Shown here: positions 12,601 to 22,500 of the stretch, one piece after another
Layout: each line of letters opens with the position of its first letter
Position numbering within the stretch: position 1 is the first letter of the stretch
Assembly: GCF_041260155.1 (NCBI RefSeq)
Contig: NC_091931.1
Span: forward strand, 26,108,654-26,172,653
DNA length: 64,000 nucleotides
Direction of reading: 5' to 3'
Source of the DNA: Ptychodera flava
Taxonomy: Eukaryota > Hemichordata > Enteropneusta > Ptychoderidae
Notes under the pieces: model-generated
The model's database searches: none
The model's input: only the letters and a program-made list of their open reading frames with translations
Told to the model about the DNA's origin: nothing
Translations under genes and position numbers: made by a program

Positions 12601-15303
12601 TCATTTCATTTGTCTAAAACCAGGGTCAAATATATGCATGGTCACCCATTTATTCAGTATCTTTCAACATGTCAAACAATATGAATATCTTGCATCAAAC
12701 AAAATTCATGAAAAATGGCCGACTTTGTCCCTTTAATAGCATCAGAGTAGCATGTATACTACTACAGAAATGATCCCGGCTAAATATTCAGAGCTATACA
12801 TAATTTGGACTGATTTTCCCCCCAATACTTACAACTCCATAAGATCCACTACCAAGAACTTTATCCACTTCATATCGATTGAACCATTTGGTTCCTTTCT
12901 TGAACTCAGGTCTATCCTCGGACGCACCTTGTGCGGTGTTGCAGGTACCGGTCCTTCGAGGATTGGTGCGATCTGCCTTTTGTGTTGTAATGGCAGGAAA
13001 CATGACCTTGAGTCCTTCTGTAGTACAAAAAGAGGGGAATGTTTGATGGTTACATACTCTCAATACTGTGAGTACAATACAAATGCTTTCATGGGCCTAT
13101 ATTCTTCTTGTATCAGCCACTTTTACTTGCCTTGTAACCTATATACCACATTACCAGTACAGAACATGAGAAAAAGTAACAACTGAAGCTGAAAACATAA
13201 CAAAAAGTATCACATTTTATCAACTGTTCGATACAACTGCATTTTGGAGTGAAACCACACAAGTACACATAAGTTTCCTACACGGATAAAGAACATTATC
13301 CTTTACCAATGAAGACCCATTACTAATAAGTTTGAAACTTTTCAAAAAGAAAATACGGAGGGAGGGGGTAAAAACCGGACATACGGCCTGATACTATTAT
13401 AGATAAGGGTATAAAAAGCTTCAGCTTTCGGGATAAATATTCAAAATAGGATGATTATGCTCAGTATTATAGTAGCTTGGTCTCGCAGTATCGCGCTTTG
13501 CACAAATGATGGTTCAGCTACATTTGCAAGACACGCTCCTGGAAGGACCGTGGATAGATCAATGCACCACTGCAACCAATATTATAGAAAAGTCAAATTG
13601 GTCAAAACATGAAATTTACGAATACGTCACATCTATACCATGGTCACCTGTAATATGACATGATGATTGCACAACAGTGAAATGCCTTCGAAAAAAATAA
13701 TGCAAAATAACCCAAGTGATGTTTCTCCGACGTCCGACACGAAACTCGGTCAACATACTTCTGTTCACACTCGCTCAATATTGAAACAGAACGTCGAAAA
13801 TTAGCTAGAGCTAGCTGCGTCCACGCCGTTCTCAAGGCAGACGACACATTTCGTGCAACGAGACTGAGTCCGTCCGTGACCAACAACAGTGATCCCGTTC
13901 ACATGTGAACATAAGCTTACATGGTACAACTTCAGACAATGGGCCGTAACAAGACATGAAATGATTCGTGACAGTCACTCAGTGGCAGATTGTTTTAGTT
14001 TTATCACATACCATATTCAGACTGAGGTCAACATATTCTAAACTCCATGTGTATGATGGGTGCAGCATTCTGCCGGCCGCGCTAAAATAAATGCCGATGA
14101 AAATCTTCACTAATGATCGACATCAAAAGTCAACATGTTTTTTCGGGATACAGTTAATGATCGCTTTTGCTGGCTGGAGGTTCCGTTGACGTGAATTACG
14201 GAGTACTGGTGACTTGTCAGACAGTTTGTCACAGCTTACTTGGCTGTGCTTCGATCGACAACTTCTCTTACAAGGACAGGCAGAGATTCCGATTCAGATT
14301 TGTATTCGACATTCTGAAATCGCTATTTGAACAAGTCGAATCTCGAAGAGAAAGGGTGATACAAGCATTGTCGATAGGGACATATAAGCATTTCAAAATT
14401 TCAGTAGATGTAACAACATTGCAGGAAAAGTATTACGCCAGACGATATCAGTAAACTTTCGCGAAAATCTTCATGAAAGGCGCTAGTATATAGGCCTACA
14501 GAAAGATGAACAGATGAGAGTGCGCCCCCAATTGCATCAACTTTGTCCGCCTACTTTGCCAGAACAGCGTCCCGCATAGCCCCGAAAAAAACCGCAAAAT
14601 TAAAACTGTGAAAATATGCAATCCGTAAATTTCTCATCAGAACTTACTTGGTTTTCTCCTTTGAGGCATATTTTGCTTAAAAAGGGAGACTGTATACCAA
14701 AATGATGTCGAATTATGCTATTCAAACGCCAGCGATTTTTTCTCAAGTCCGACTGGAACAAGATACACTATCACTATGCTCCATTGTTGGCGTTCGATCG
14801 CCTATACCATGGCAATGAATGGAACGTCTTCGACACTCACGTATACGCGTATGCGCTCTGGATTATACGCGTGATTCTCGCCACGGCCTGCTCGTACATC
14901 ATAGCAACGCATCCAGAAGTGATGGAGTTCCTCCCACATAGAGGCGTTTTGTTGTATATTAATGCGGGTGCCAAACTCAAAGGCGAATGCAAGCATATGA
15001 CCTTGAGACAGACTATATATGTAACGCAACAATAAAACTTTTTTTTCTGATCACAGAAGTCATGCATCGTTGCTATAAGCATTTTTCGTAATTGTACAAA
15101 TTAAATTGCCTATAAAATACGTTACAGTCCTGCACTTGTTTATCGCACTTGGTATATTTTCTTTTGAATGGCTGCGCAAACAAAAGCCTTGATATTTTGT
15201 TGGACAGATATTTCAAGGTGAACTTTCTCTTCGAATACGCTGCAACATGTGTATATATGTACTACTGCTACAGGAACACTGCTTTTGAACACTTTTCCTG
15301 ACC

Positions 15304-15343
<40 letters not shown>

Positions 15344-16188
15344 TTCATCTATTTATTCATCTATTTATCTATTTACTTAAGGTGTATGTAGATGCAACAG
15401 CTGTAATTTAGTGTTGCCTAGCATAAGTCAAAGGAGGTGCAGCTTTCGAATACAGATGGTCAAAAACTGTACTTGTGTCTTAATGTGGTCGTATTTCAAA
15501 GAAATGAGTTCGGGGTACGTGAGGATGTTTTACAATTCGTACATGTTACCGAACTGTTAATAATTTGCTTAATAAACTACTATGAATAGTCCAGCAATTT
15601 TACTTGAAAAATACTGTTAATCATTTCGAGGTGGGGGACTGTGGTAAGGGTTTTGTTGACTCAGGTAGGGACCGTGGTTGACTACAAAAGGGAGGCAAGA
15701 CGTTCGAGTCTCGATGTGATGAGGGAGTGACAAGGAAGGAATCGGGGGTGACTGGTAGTGAACAGTAAATACTTTCAAACTCAATAACCAGTTCTCTATG
15801 TATTAAGGTTCATCAATGCGGTGAGAACATGAGAAACTCTGAAAAAATACTCTGGAGAACTGGATGTACGAAGTATGTTCGATTCCGTTTGATTAGCCTT
15901 AGCTTAGCGTATAAACAGCAAATTTCAATTCTGAATGACAACATCAATATGAGTATCATCATCATGGTTGTCATCATCACCACCATAAAATGTAACAACG
16001 TCTTCGTCATCGTCATCAAAGAAGACAATATATTGCGATACTCGTCAAAAAAGACATCGCCGCAGTGCAGTCCACGGTATTGTAATCACTGTCGATGTAT
16101 AAACATAATCATTAAAATTATCACCACTATTGCATTGCAATATTCTATCGGTAATTACAACGTCACGATCATCATCATCGTTATCGTC

Positions 16189-16239
<51 letters not shown>

Positions 16240-16461
16240 TTTATCGCCACCGTGGTCGACGACGACTACGTCATCATTATCATCATTATCATCATCATCA
16301 TCATCATCATCATCGTCGTCGTCGTCGTCGTCGTCGTCGTCATTATCATCATCATTTTAGTGGCCATCCTATCAACTTACACATTTAGTAACTAAATGTT
16401 TTTCGATGAGAAAAAGAAACAGGAACTTACGATCGCGCTTTCGCTTCTTTCGTCGAAACAT
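339..16461 (-). CDS. DYRK-like CMGC protein kinase, 21 exons, 3' end off window
   Basis: Predicted Ser/Thr (dual-specificity type) kinase. Exons in transcript order: 16431-16461, 12833-13017, 12192-12342, 11380-11666, 10767-10916, 10113-10253, 9442-9572, 7918-8066, 7284-7394, 6138-6275, 5702-5797, 5378-5518, 4918-5058, 4458-4598, 3993-4136, 3633-3755, 3209-3343, 2611-2769, 1884-2054, 1389-1610, 339-662. All junctions have GT-AG ends and matching phases, giving about 1,090 residues with no stop before the left edge. The start is MFRRKKRKRD, whose exon ends in a GTAAGT donor; it is basic and could act as a nuclear localisation signal (inference). The kinase domain covers residues ~59-400; the rest is a Ser/Asp/Lys-rich, probably disordered tail. 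Family calling rests on HCD in the catalytic loop and the DYRK-like start of the domain. Orthology to a named DYRK is not established. Confidence 0.85.
671..766. repeat. 48-bp tandem duplication in kinase intron
   Basis: Two adjacent copies (671-718, 719-766) of a 48-bp unit containing CAAAATAGACATAATGACCA, differing at a few bases. Confidence 0.85.
1208..1287. repeat. 40-bp tandem duplication in kinase intron
   Basis: Two identical adjacent 40-bp units; each ends in the self-complementary stretch GTCTCTTTAAAGAGAC. Confidence 0.9.
1389..3755 (-). other. kinase tail exons, acidic/Ser-rich (five exons)
   Basis: Exons 3633-3755, 3209-3343, 2611-2769, 1884-2054 and 1389-1610 are all phase 1 at both ends. 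The composition moves from Lys-rich to strongly Ser/Asp/Glu-rich; the last holds SDSATPDSQF and a run SDSDDDNSP that resembles casein-kinase-2 type acidic sites (inference). No globular domain is visible. Introns of 200-800 bp separate them and contain nothing I can name beyond simple repeats. Confidence 0.75.
3993..5518 (-). repeat. four tandem copies of one kinase-tail exon
   Basis: Exons 5378-5518, 4918-5058, 4458-4598 (141 nt each) and 3993-4136 (144 nt) repeat with a period of 460-462 bp. The flanking introns are duplicated too and look nearly identical by eye. Each exon starts and ends in phase 1, so copies add 47-48 residues each without shifting the frame. Each opens with ASSASTSG and has VRPSTPLPSTS, then a Lys-rich stretch (VSKVK) and an Asn/Gln-rich end. 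Donors are GTAAGT, GTAGGT, GTAGGT and GTAGGA. Unequal crossing-over or slippage of a 460-bp exon-intron unit is the simple explanation. Confidence 0.9.
5702..7394 (-). other. kinase tail exons 9-11
   Basis: Three phase-1 exons (7284-7394, 6138-6275, 5702-5797) link the kinase domain to the repeated tail. They encode basic and Ser-rich sequence, for example PGTPVLKPDSWMKKKTAKSG, with no recognised domain. Exon 9 has two candidate acceptors 3 bases apart (NAGNAG, exon start 7397 or 7394), so transcripts may differ by one residue. The intron between exons 9 and 10 contains a dispersed repeat copy (6742-7112). Confidence 0.75.
6742..7112 (+). repeat. dispersed repeat family R1, copy 1
   Basis: About 370 bp, sharing blocks such as GAAAGTGAAAGACTTAAAC, AGAGAAACAAAT and GAGTCCGAATGTCTGT with copies at 8150-8497, 16985-17190 and 46150-46520. 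No coding frame and no clear terminal repeats. Probably a non-autonomous mobile element. Confidence 0.75.
7608..7740 (+). repeat. dispersed repeat R4, plus copy
   Basis: Contains GAGTGCCAAAGTTGATTTTT and ATGCCAACAATTTC; the reverse complement of 10600-10715 matches closely over about 120 bp. Confidence 0.6.
8150..8497 (+). repeat. dispersed repeat family R1, copy 2
   Basis: Same family and orientation as 6742-7112, more diverged and missing short segments. It lies in the intron between kinase exons 7 and 8. Confidence 0.7.
10600..10715 (-). repeat. dispersed repeat R4, minus copy
   Basis: Reverse-complement partner of 7608-7740, in the intron between kinase exons 5 and 6. Confidence 0.6.
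12474..12671. mobile_element. palindromic MITE-like element in kinase intron
   Basis: Almost the whole 198 bp is one inverted repeat: arms of about 95 bp starting CATGTTGAAAGATACTGAAT, with GGTCATGACC at the centre. The ends are CATGTTG and CAACATG. No coding sequence. A foldback/MITE origin is likely; superfamily not clear. Confidence 0.75.
14648..14669 (-). CDS. possible alternative first coding exon of the kinase
   Basis: Reading on the minus strand, an ATG opens MPQRRKP and is cut after one extra base by a GTAAGT donor. This is phase 1, the same phase left by the upstream exon at 16431-16461, so either can join the exon starting at 13017. Both N-termini are short and Arg/Lys-rich. The sequence around 13.5-14.9 kb is richer in CpG than the surrounding introns, as expected for a second promoter. 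It is short, so chance is possible; only the shared phase and strong donor support it. Confidence 0.45.
15301..15375. repeat. (ATTT)n microsatellite
   Basis: A run of ATTT units degrading to ATTC/ATCT at its right end. Confidence 0.95.
16168..16350. repeat. (ATC)n / (GTC)n trinucleotide array
   Basis: Long ATC/CAT repeats interrupted near 16240-16270, then GTC/TCG units. It produces long Ile or Ser pseudo-frames that are not genes. Confidence 0.95.
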
Positions 16462-17839
16462 CTCGCAAATTGTCCAGAATACTTGGATTTAGCTGAAATT
16501 TGTGCTTGCCGCTTGTTGCTGTAGATCAAGATAACTTGATGAACTGGCGTTCTGACGCAAGACAATGTTCCATTGTTACATGTAGTACCGCGCGTGACTT
16601 TGCGAGATCGTGAAGGGCTAATGTGTTTATCGGATATCGAGATATCGAGGCACTGTCTCTAGACTGAGGTCAAATAAAACATCATTGATAAAGGGTTTGG
16701 TTGCAAAATTCATTGCGATTTTGGTTGCAACATTGAATAACTCAAAGAAATTACACCATATTACATAAACTATTGCCACATGGACACCAAAGCTTCGCGA
16801 GATTTCGTAATTGGCGCGAGACTTTCGTCACGCAACGCAAAGACGTAAGACGTCTTGCAGTATGCAATTGTCGCGCACACGCACGGAACGTGGTGTCAAG
16901 TATCAATCGTAACAAACTGAAACTACTGCTATACAAGACTTTGGAAACTGAATCATTAGAATTAAATATAAGAAATAATAACTTTCAATAAGATTAAGGT
17001 GGAAATTGAAGACTCTATGGGGAAAATTAAAAAGTACCCTTTCGATTTTCACAAAAGTATGCCGGCGAAAACTTAAATCACTCAAAGAGTTTCAAAATAA
17101 GCCCCCCCCCCAATTTTAGACTAAAATAGTTTTGTTAAAGTTTGAGAGTCCGAGTGTCTGTTCCAAAGGCACATTCTGCCTTAAGTCACAACTTTTGGTC
17201 ACACGGCAGCAGGTTTGTTGCACTGTAAATCTAGTCTTGTCAAGTCGAAAATAACTTATATTGCAAGCTGAAATTGTTCAACTTTTTATTTGACAGCAGT
17301 CATAAACACTTGTAAATCATAGGTCTCTAGTGCTGGGGTCTGCCACAGCCGTAAGGTGTTTTCAAACAGACACCTGACTGGGCCGGACAGATGAAAAACC
17401 GCCCGATACCAGCCTGGGGTTACCCTTGTATTACAATATTAAATGTTGTTTAATGTTTTGAAGCACTCATATACAAAATAAGCACGGTCAGAATTTGCTA
17501 ACCAACATTTCCAACAGCTCAACTTGGTAGGACAAATACATTAAGTCGGCTTATTGAGAATTATAATATGTTTAATTTTATTTCGTTCATACATATCTCG
17601 TTTGAAAATTAATACCATAACATAGTTGTATTCTTGTTACAAGACTTGCAAGATTAAATAACTCTTGCAGGATATACATATGGACGTCGACCTACATTTC
17701 ATTCCCACGATATCAATTTTCCTAGTTTGGAAAGAGATGCATCAAAATTTACAGCTCTAATAGGTGCCATGAGAGTCTTTATCCTCACAAAAAGCTGAAT
17801 GTTTTAGAAGAAGGCAGAATAATTCCTACTCAATCACGG
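16462..17839. other. intergenic region upstream of kinase gene
   Basis: Presumed promoter side of the kinase gene. Apart from R1 copy 3 nothing recognisable; I found no convincing TATA box. Confidence 0.4.
16985..17190 (+). repeat. dispersed repeat family R1, partial copy 3
   Basis: Only the 3' ~200 bp of the family is recognisable, ending in GAGAGTCCGAGTGTCTGT and a CACATTCTGCCTTA block. It lies just upstream of the kinase gene. Confidence 0.6.
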
Positions 17840-18538
17840 CACAGAGAAACATAGGCAGAGTCGCAACGGGTATTGTTTAAGGCGTGAAGCGGTTACGTAA
17901 CCCATCCATGTTCGCCTCGCCTCAGGTTGCTCTCGCCTCTCTTTTCCGAAGAGGGCCGACCATGCATTCTTCGTTAATTTTCGGATTTTCGCCAATTGTT
18001 AAGCGAAAGTATGTTCGGCAAGGTTTGTGTTGTTGTTGTCGTGTGGTACTGAGCGGAATTGACGTGCTGGCGAAAACGGGAGTGTTTTGAGCTTCAAGAA
18101 AGTGAGTTTTGCCGTTTTAAAAATTCCTCTCATACTTTTATGAATATATAATGAGTGTGTTTGAACCAAATTTGAAAGTCTTTTATCGATACTGTCTGGT
18201 TTTACTCAATGGTTTACGGTCAGTCATACCGTCTTTTACACGTGCGTCAAGGAAGGACATGTTCATGAAACTGCTAACGTGTTATGTTTTGATTGGCGTG
18301 AAGCAGTGTTTCTGGCCTGAGAGCTCACAAAGTAACTATGGTTGCTACGCGACTGGCAGTACGATGCCATCTCGTGGTATTTTGCGCATAATCTCGTGTA
18401 ATTATCAACCAGAAACAAAGCCTCCAAAAAGTTTAGCACCTTTGAAGCTCATTTTAATATGAAAAGCCAATAGTCTACCGAGACGACCATGGAACAAAAG
18501 GCATGCAAGCGTTGCGACTCTTCCTATGTTTCTCTGTG
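17840..18538. mobile_element. TIR DNA element, uninterrupted copy, 7-bp TSD
   Basis: Ends are CACAGAGAAACATAGG and its near-perfect reverse complement, with inverted similarity over about 27 bp (tolerating mismatches). The flanks carry the direct repeat ATCACGG (17833-17839 and 18539-18545). It is 699 bp with no transposase frame, so non-autonomous. It shares about 85-90% identity by eye with the split copy at 33458-40623, but has an extra ~100 bp at ~18320-18420. A 7-bp duplication is unusual; P-like elements (7-8 bp) are one option. Confidence 0.8.
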
Positions 18539-18545
18539 ATCACGG

Positions 18546-19578
18546 TGATTAGATTTCTTCTTTGCTGATGCTGGTTCACTTCTGTACATCCTATGCCCCG
18601 TCAAAAGTTATAAGGTGCTTGGATCGGGACAAGTGTAGTGCCAATTTTGAAGCAGGTCCGGCGGTGTGGGTAATATTTTACCTTCTTTATGGTAAAGCTC
18701 CCTGAGATCGTCTACAGTTTTCCTGTCCCGATGCTACAATGCCCGTCTTAGTAGTACGCTACACAATAACTAAAACTTGATGGCATACACAGTGGCCATG
18801 CTACTGCTCGGACTTTTATTACCAACAGTTGACAACGAGACAAATATTTACGTTAAACCTTAAGAAATAGTATTTTCATAGTGGAACCAGTACAAAAAGT
18901 TTATCGATATGCGTAAGTCTATTCGACTGAAAGAGCTAGTTCTCATCGTGACTGCTGATGGGCATTCAAAGTTCGACAATCTACAAATTCCTCATGAATT
19001 ATTCCAACATATATTTCTTTCCATTGTGAAATTGAAGTTCTTAATTGTTCTGCTCCAAATTAATGACAAAATGCCATTAAGTATCAAATTTGTCAATACA
19101 TGTACGATGTGTGTAATTGATATGTCTTATGTGTGTTTACAACTGAATTATTGTCCCTACTAAAGGTAATTTTGTAAGATTGCATGTACACAATTCTTTG
19201 TTTCGGAAAGGGTAAACCTTTGGATTTCAGCTTGCATGTGAGAGAAGAAGATAAAGATGTGTTTCTTTTCTAGTTAAAAAATAATATAAATATTAAAGTT
19301 GTAGTTTTTTACCCTTGACAATAAGATGCTGGATTACTCCCTGATGAAACTGCCGTATATTATGAATTCACAGATTTGTTTTCGAGAGTCCCGTTCGCTC
19401 AACGATATCAATTCAAATTATAATATAGTCATAACTGAAAGCGTGAGAACATTTACGACGTGAAGTTTAACAGTTTCGTTAAAATATGCCCAAGGTTACA
19501 ATTCGGCTCTCGTGTCTATTTGTTTCTGTTTTAATGCAGGTTCGATGATAAATCGTCTTTGAAAACGCTGGCAAAGGG
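18546..19578. other. intergenic region 3' of PADI-like gene
   Basis: No gene or repeat recognised; should include the 3' untranslated region of the minus-strand PADI-like gene. Confidence 0.4.
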
Positions 19579-22500
19579 TTACAGATGTACATTTTCGTCA
19601 ATTTCCCACCATCTCGAAGAAAATTGTTGTCTCTGAATTGTCACGAAACTGTCAATGCTGTAAATTACACCGTCTGTCCACGACTCGACGAAATGAAACT
19701 GCCCCTTGGGGATACGGGATTCCAGCTCTTCCTGCACGCGTTCTTCCACCGTGTCAACTCCGTTGACGACGGGTCCATACAGTCGTGGAAGTACTAAAAG
19801 AAGGTTCAAGAAAAAGGAAAATGGAGAAATTACAGAACTTATTTTATTATTTGCTGACTAACAGTATCTTCACGGGCCCTGTGTCTGCATTATTGTGCAC
19901 AGGCAGCAGTGACGATGGTAGCATTCATGTCGGAAGTGGCAGTTGGTGTTGTTCCACAAATTTCTTACTTTCCAAAAGGCAGTGATCTTTCGATAGCCAC
20001 CAGGACAAAATTTATAGGCACTGTATTAAGTTTGTCAATGTGATTGAAAAGTTCCCCCCCCCCCAAAAAAAAGAAATTCAAACATCTATAAAATTTAGAC
20101 CTTTTATTTAGCCTTTTTTTCGATATTCACATCAAAATTTTTCTATTCCACTCATCAAAGCTCTCCGTTTTGGTCATTCTGTGTGGACTCTTGTAAATAC
20201 ATTTTAAGTATATCTCAGTTCAATTGTCAGTTTTATCAAAGCTAGGTCACATACCAGCGTGTTGGCCTACTACAATCATGTTGGTTGCATTTGGCATGTA
20301 TGGGACAGCTTTATGTGGATCTTCTGTTGAACGTGACCACATCATTGGCAGATCGATGAAATCTTCTTCGCTCAGTCCAAGCCTAGCTGATAGTATTTGT
20401 CGGCAGTGGTCGACAAACTCCTAAAAACGTGAAAATATAAACATTTTGTAAGCTTGCTAAGATTTATTTTGTATACAATTATTTGTAATAATGATTTCCA
20501 TTTCTTCGGCTGTGGCACTCAGGCAAATAATGCGATTACTGTATGGAAAAGCCGGTGCTGGAAACGACCCTTTCTGCACTCAGTGCTGCACACGTTGGTG
20601 GCACTTTCGATATTTTAAGTTTTCTGCTTGCGCTCGGTAAATATCTTGCGTTGAAGATTCATCCGTCCTTTCTCTGAATGACTTCATGCAGGTGAAATAT
20701 GAGGGTTGTTTTGTTCTCTAAAGTAGTTAGTGAAAAATATTTTCTTATTTAACTGGTACCGCTTTGCACACACTAATAGACACATAGATGTCACCACGCA
20801 CTTACTGATTAAGACTTAGTTAGTGTTCGATAGTACAAATATTCCTCGAAAACGAATTAATGAAAATTTCACATGTGTTACCAGTACAAGACATTAAGAA
20901 TTAAATGACTGTATTCAATATGCGCTATATATGTGTATTACAATCTTGTTGGAATAATTCCGAGAAAACATTCATAACTTTTCAAACCTGAAAGAGGTAG
21001 CTTTCTTCCCACAGATAAGTATGATTACTGTCCAGTATTTCTTTGATCTTGACCTCTGCTTGATTCCCATATTTGCATTTTCCTAAACACCAAAAAACAA
21101 ACAAACAAAAACAAAACAAAACTATAATGCAACATTAATCTATCTTCAAGAAGGGGAAAGTGAATTTGAGTGATTCATTTTCCTTATAAATCACAGGCTG
21201 CAGTGCAGTTTGCTGGGCTGTATACTATTGTTACAGCCAATAATCGTGTGTACCCTGTGATCATTCAATGGAATTCGAAGTATGAACTATTTTGCGATTT
21301 CTCACCTTCGAATAAATACGCATCCCCAAGACCGAGCCTCTGTAATTTTTTCAGAAGACGGAACATCTTCATCGTGCTCGGCATCACCACTTTAAATCCC
21401 TGTAATCGGATACAGTGTTAAATATCAGATAAAATCACTGGGAAGTTTTGGCAGTCGATATATTTTGTAAAGTATCCGCTTAAACAATGTGTCGATCAGG
21501 GTCAGGTAAGTCGTTGTCTTTGGGCGGAAAGTTTTTGTAATTGTAGGCGTTTGAAAACGTAACATATTCACCATTTTCTTTTTTCTTTTCAGTGTTTTGG
21601 AAGAGAAACTGTTTATGTAAGTAACTTATAGCAGCTGTCTTCTTGTCGTCACAGTTACGCCTACCTTGTTTTTTGTTATATTTTCGACCAGACGATCCTG
21701 TTAATGTATGAGGTACAAATGTTACGTACACGGGTTTTCCTCATGTGAGTCTTGTCAATGTATAAATAATATTATTATACACCTGCGCCAGTGACCTATG
21801 GAGTTACGCTGTACAGTAAGTTTCGATATCAGAGGACGCGGAGTCCAATGTTACCTTTTTTAATTGAATATGTTTCATATGCAACAGTAAAGATGACTTA
21901 AAGTGCTTGTCAGAGAGGTGTAACAATGCAGTTCTATTATCATTTACTATTGGTAGTATTTTAATCCATTAATTTACGTTTGTAAGGTGTGTAGCCTGTT
22001 AGAAAAGCTTTTCGTTACCTTTAGATGCTGTTCCTGTGTAACTGGAATGAAGTTTACGATAGATCTGACGTCGGGACTCAACATCCAATCAAGACATATT
22101 CTGATCAATGGCTGGGGTATCTGACAATCGGAGGAATTGTTCATCTCCCTGACATCGAAATGAAGAGCGGTATCACTTAAGCACTTTCTAAACAAAATAT
22201 TTCATTGTAAATCTGTGAACGCATTTTGCAGACTTAAGGGAGACTTTGAAAGTAGTACTCACCCATATCTTTGCTCGTGGAATACAAGAGAGCATCAGAG
22301 TAATACTGCTATTTCTTGAAACTTTCAAAAAGAACTTGATGCGACAAGTCATATTTAAGAACTGTATTCAAAAGCTATGTCACATTGCTCAATTTCAAGA
22401 CAGAAATCAAAATTATATCTTCCTTTACAAAAAACCTAATGGCTCATGCTGACGCGAAAGTTTTCTGAATGCTTTTGATATATATAGCATTCGCATTTTT

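Larger units (their letters stand above)
7918..13017 (-). other. kinase catalytic domain exons (exons 2-8)
   Basis: Domain motifs in order: FNRYEVDKVLGSGSYG (P-loop, residues ~56-71); RAIKAIKDG with the ATP-binding Lys at ~88; TEAEIL with the helix-C Glu at ~106; VMHCDIKPDN with catalytic Asp at ~188 and Asn at ~193; LIDFG with the metal-binding Asp at ~208; YCQTRWYRSPEV (activation segment and APE-like motif, ~223-234); VDMWSLGIVLVELFTG; FVDLLHQMFLYDPSKRIRPS near the end. All residues needed for phosphotransfer are present. HCD rather than HRD is typical of DYRK kinases. Of the DYRK activation-loop Tyr-x-Tyr, only the second Tyr (~223) is found. The C-lobe helix and the DPSKRIRPSEAL motif have normal spacing, so the domain is full length. 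Confidence 0.87.
13018..16430. other. large first intron of kinase gene
   Basis: About 3.4 kb between first exon 16431-16461 and the exon ending at 13017. It holds the alternative first exon (14648-14669), an (ATTT)n array and a long (ATC)n/(GTC)n array. Open frames here are mostly repeat-driven; I could not link any to a gene. Confidence 0.6.

Noticed and set aside
14715..15035. 106-residue plus-strand frame
   Set aside because: No homology recognised, overlapping antisense frames of similar length, inside the kinase intron.
15829..16395. Long open frames over the ATC/GTC array (poly-Ile, poly-Ser)
   Set aside because: Created by a trinucleotide repeat with no other coding features.
18151..18462. 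Open frames in the TIR element (also 40324-40521) starting MSVFEPNLKVFYRY
   Set aside because: The frame is similar in both copies only because the DNA is; it is short, lacks transposase motifs and is interrupted differently in each copy.
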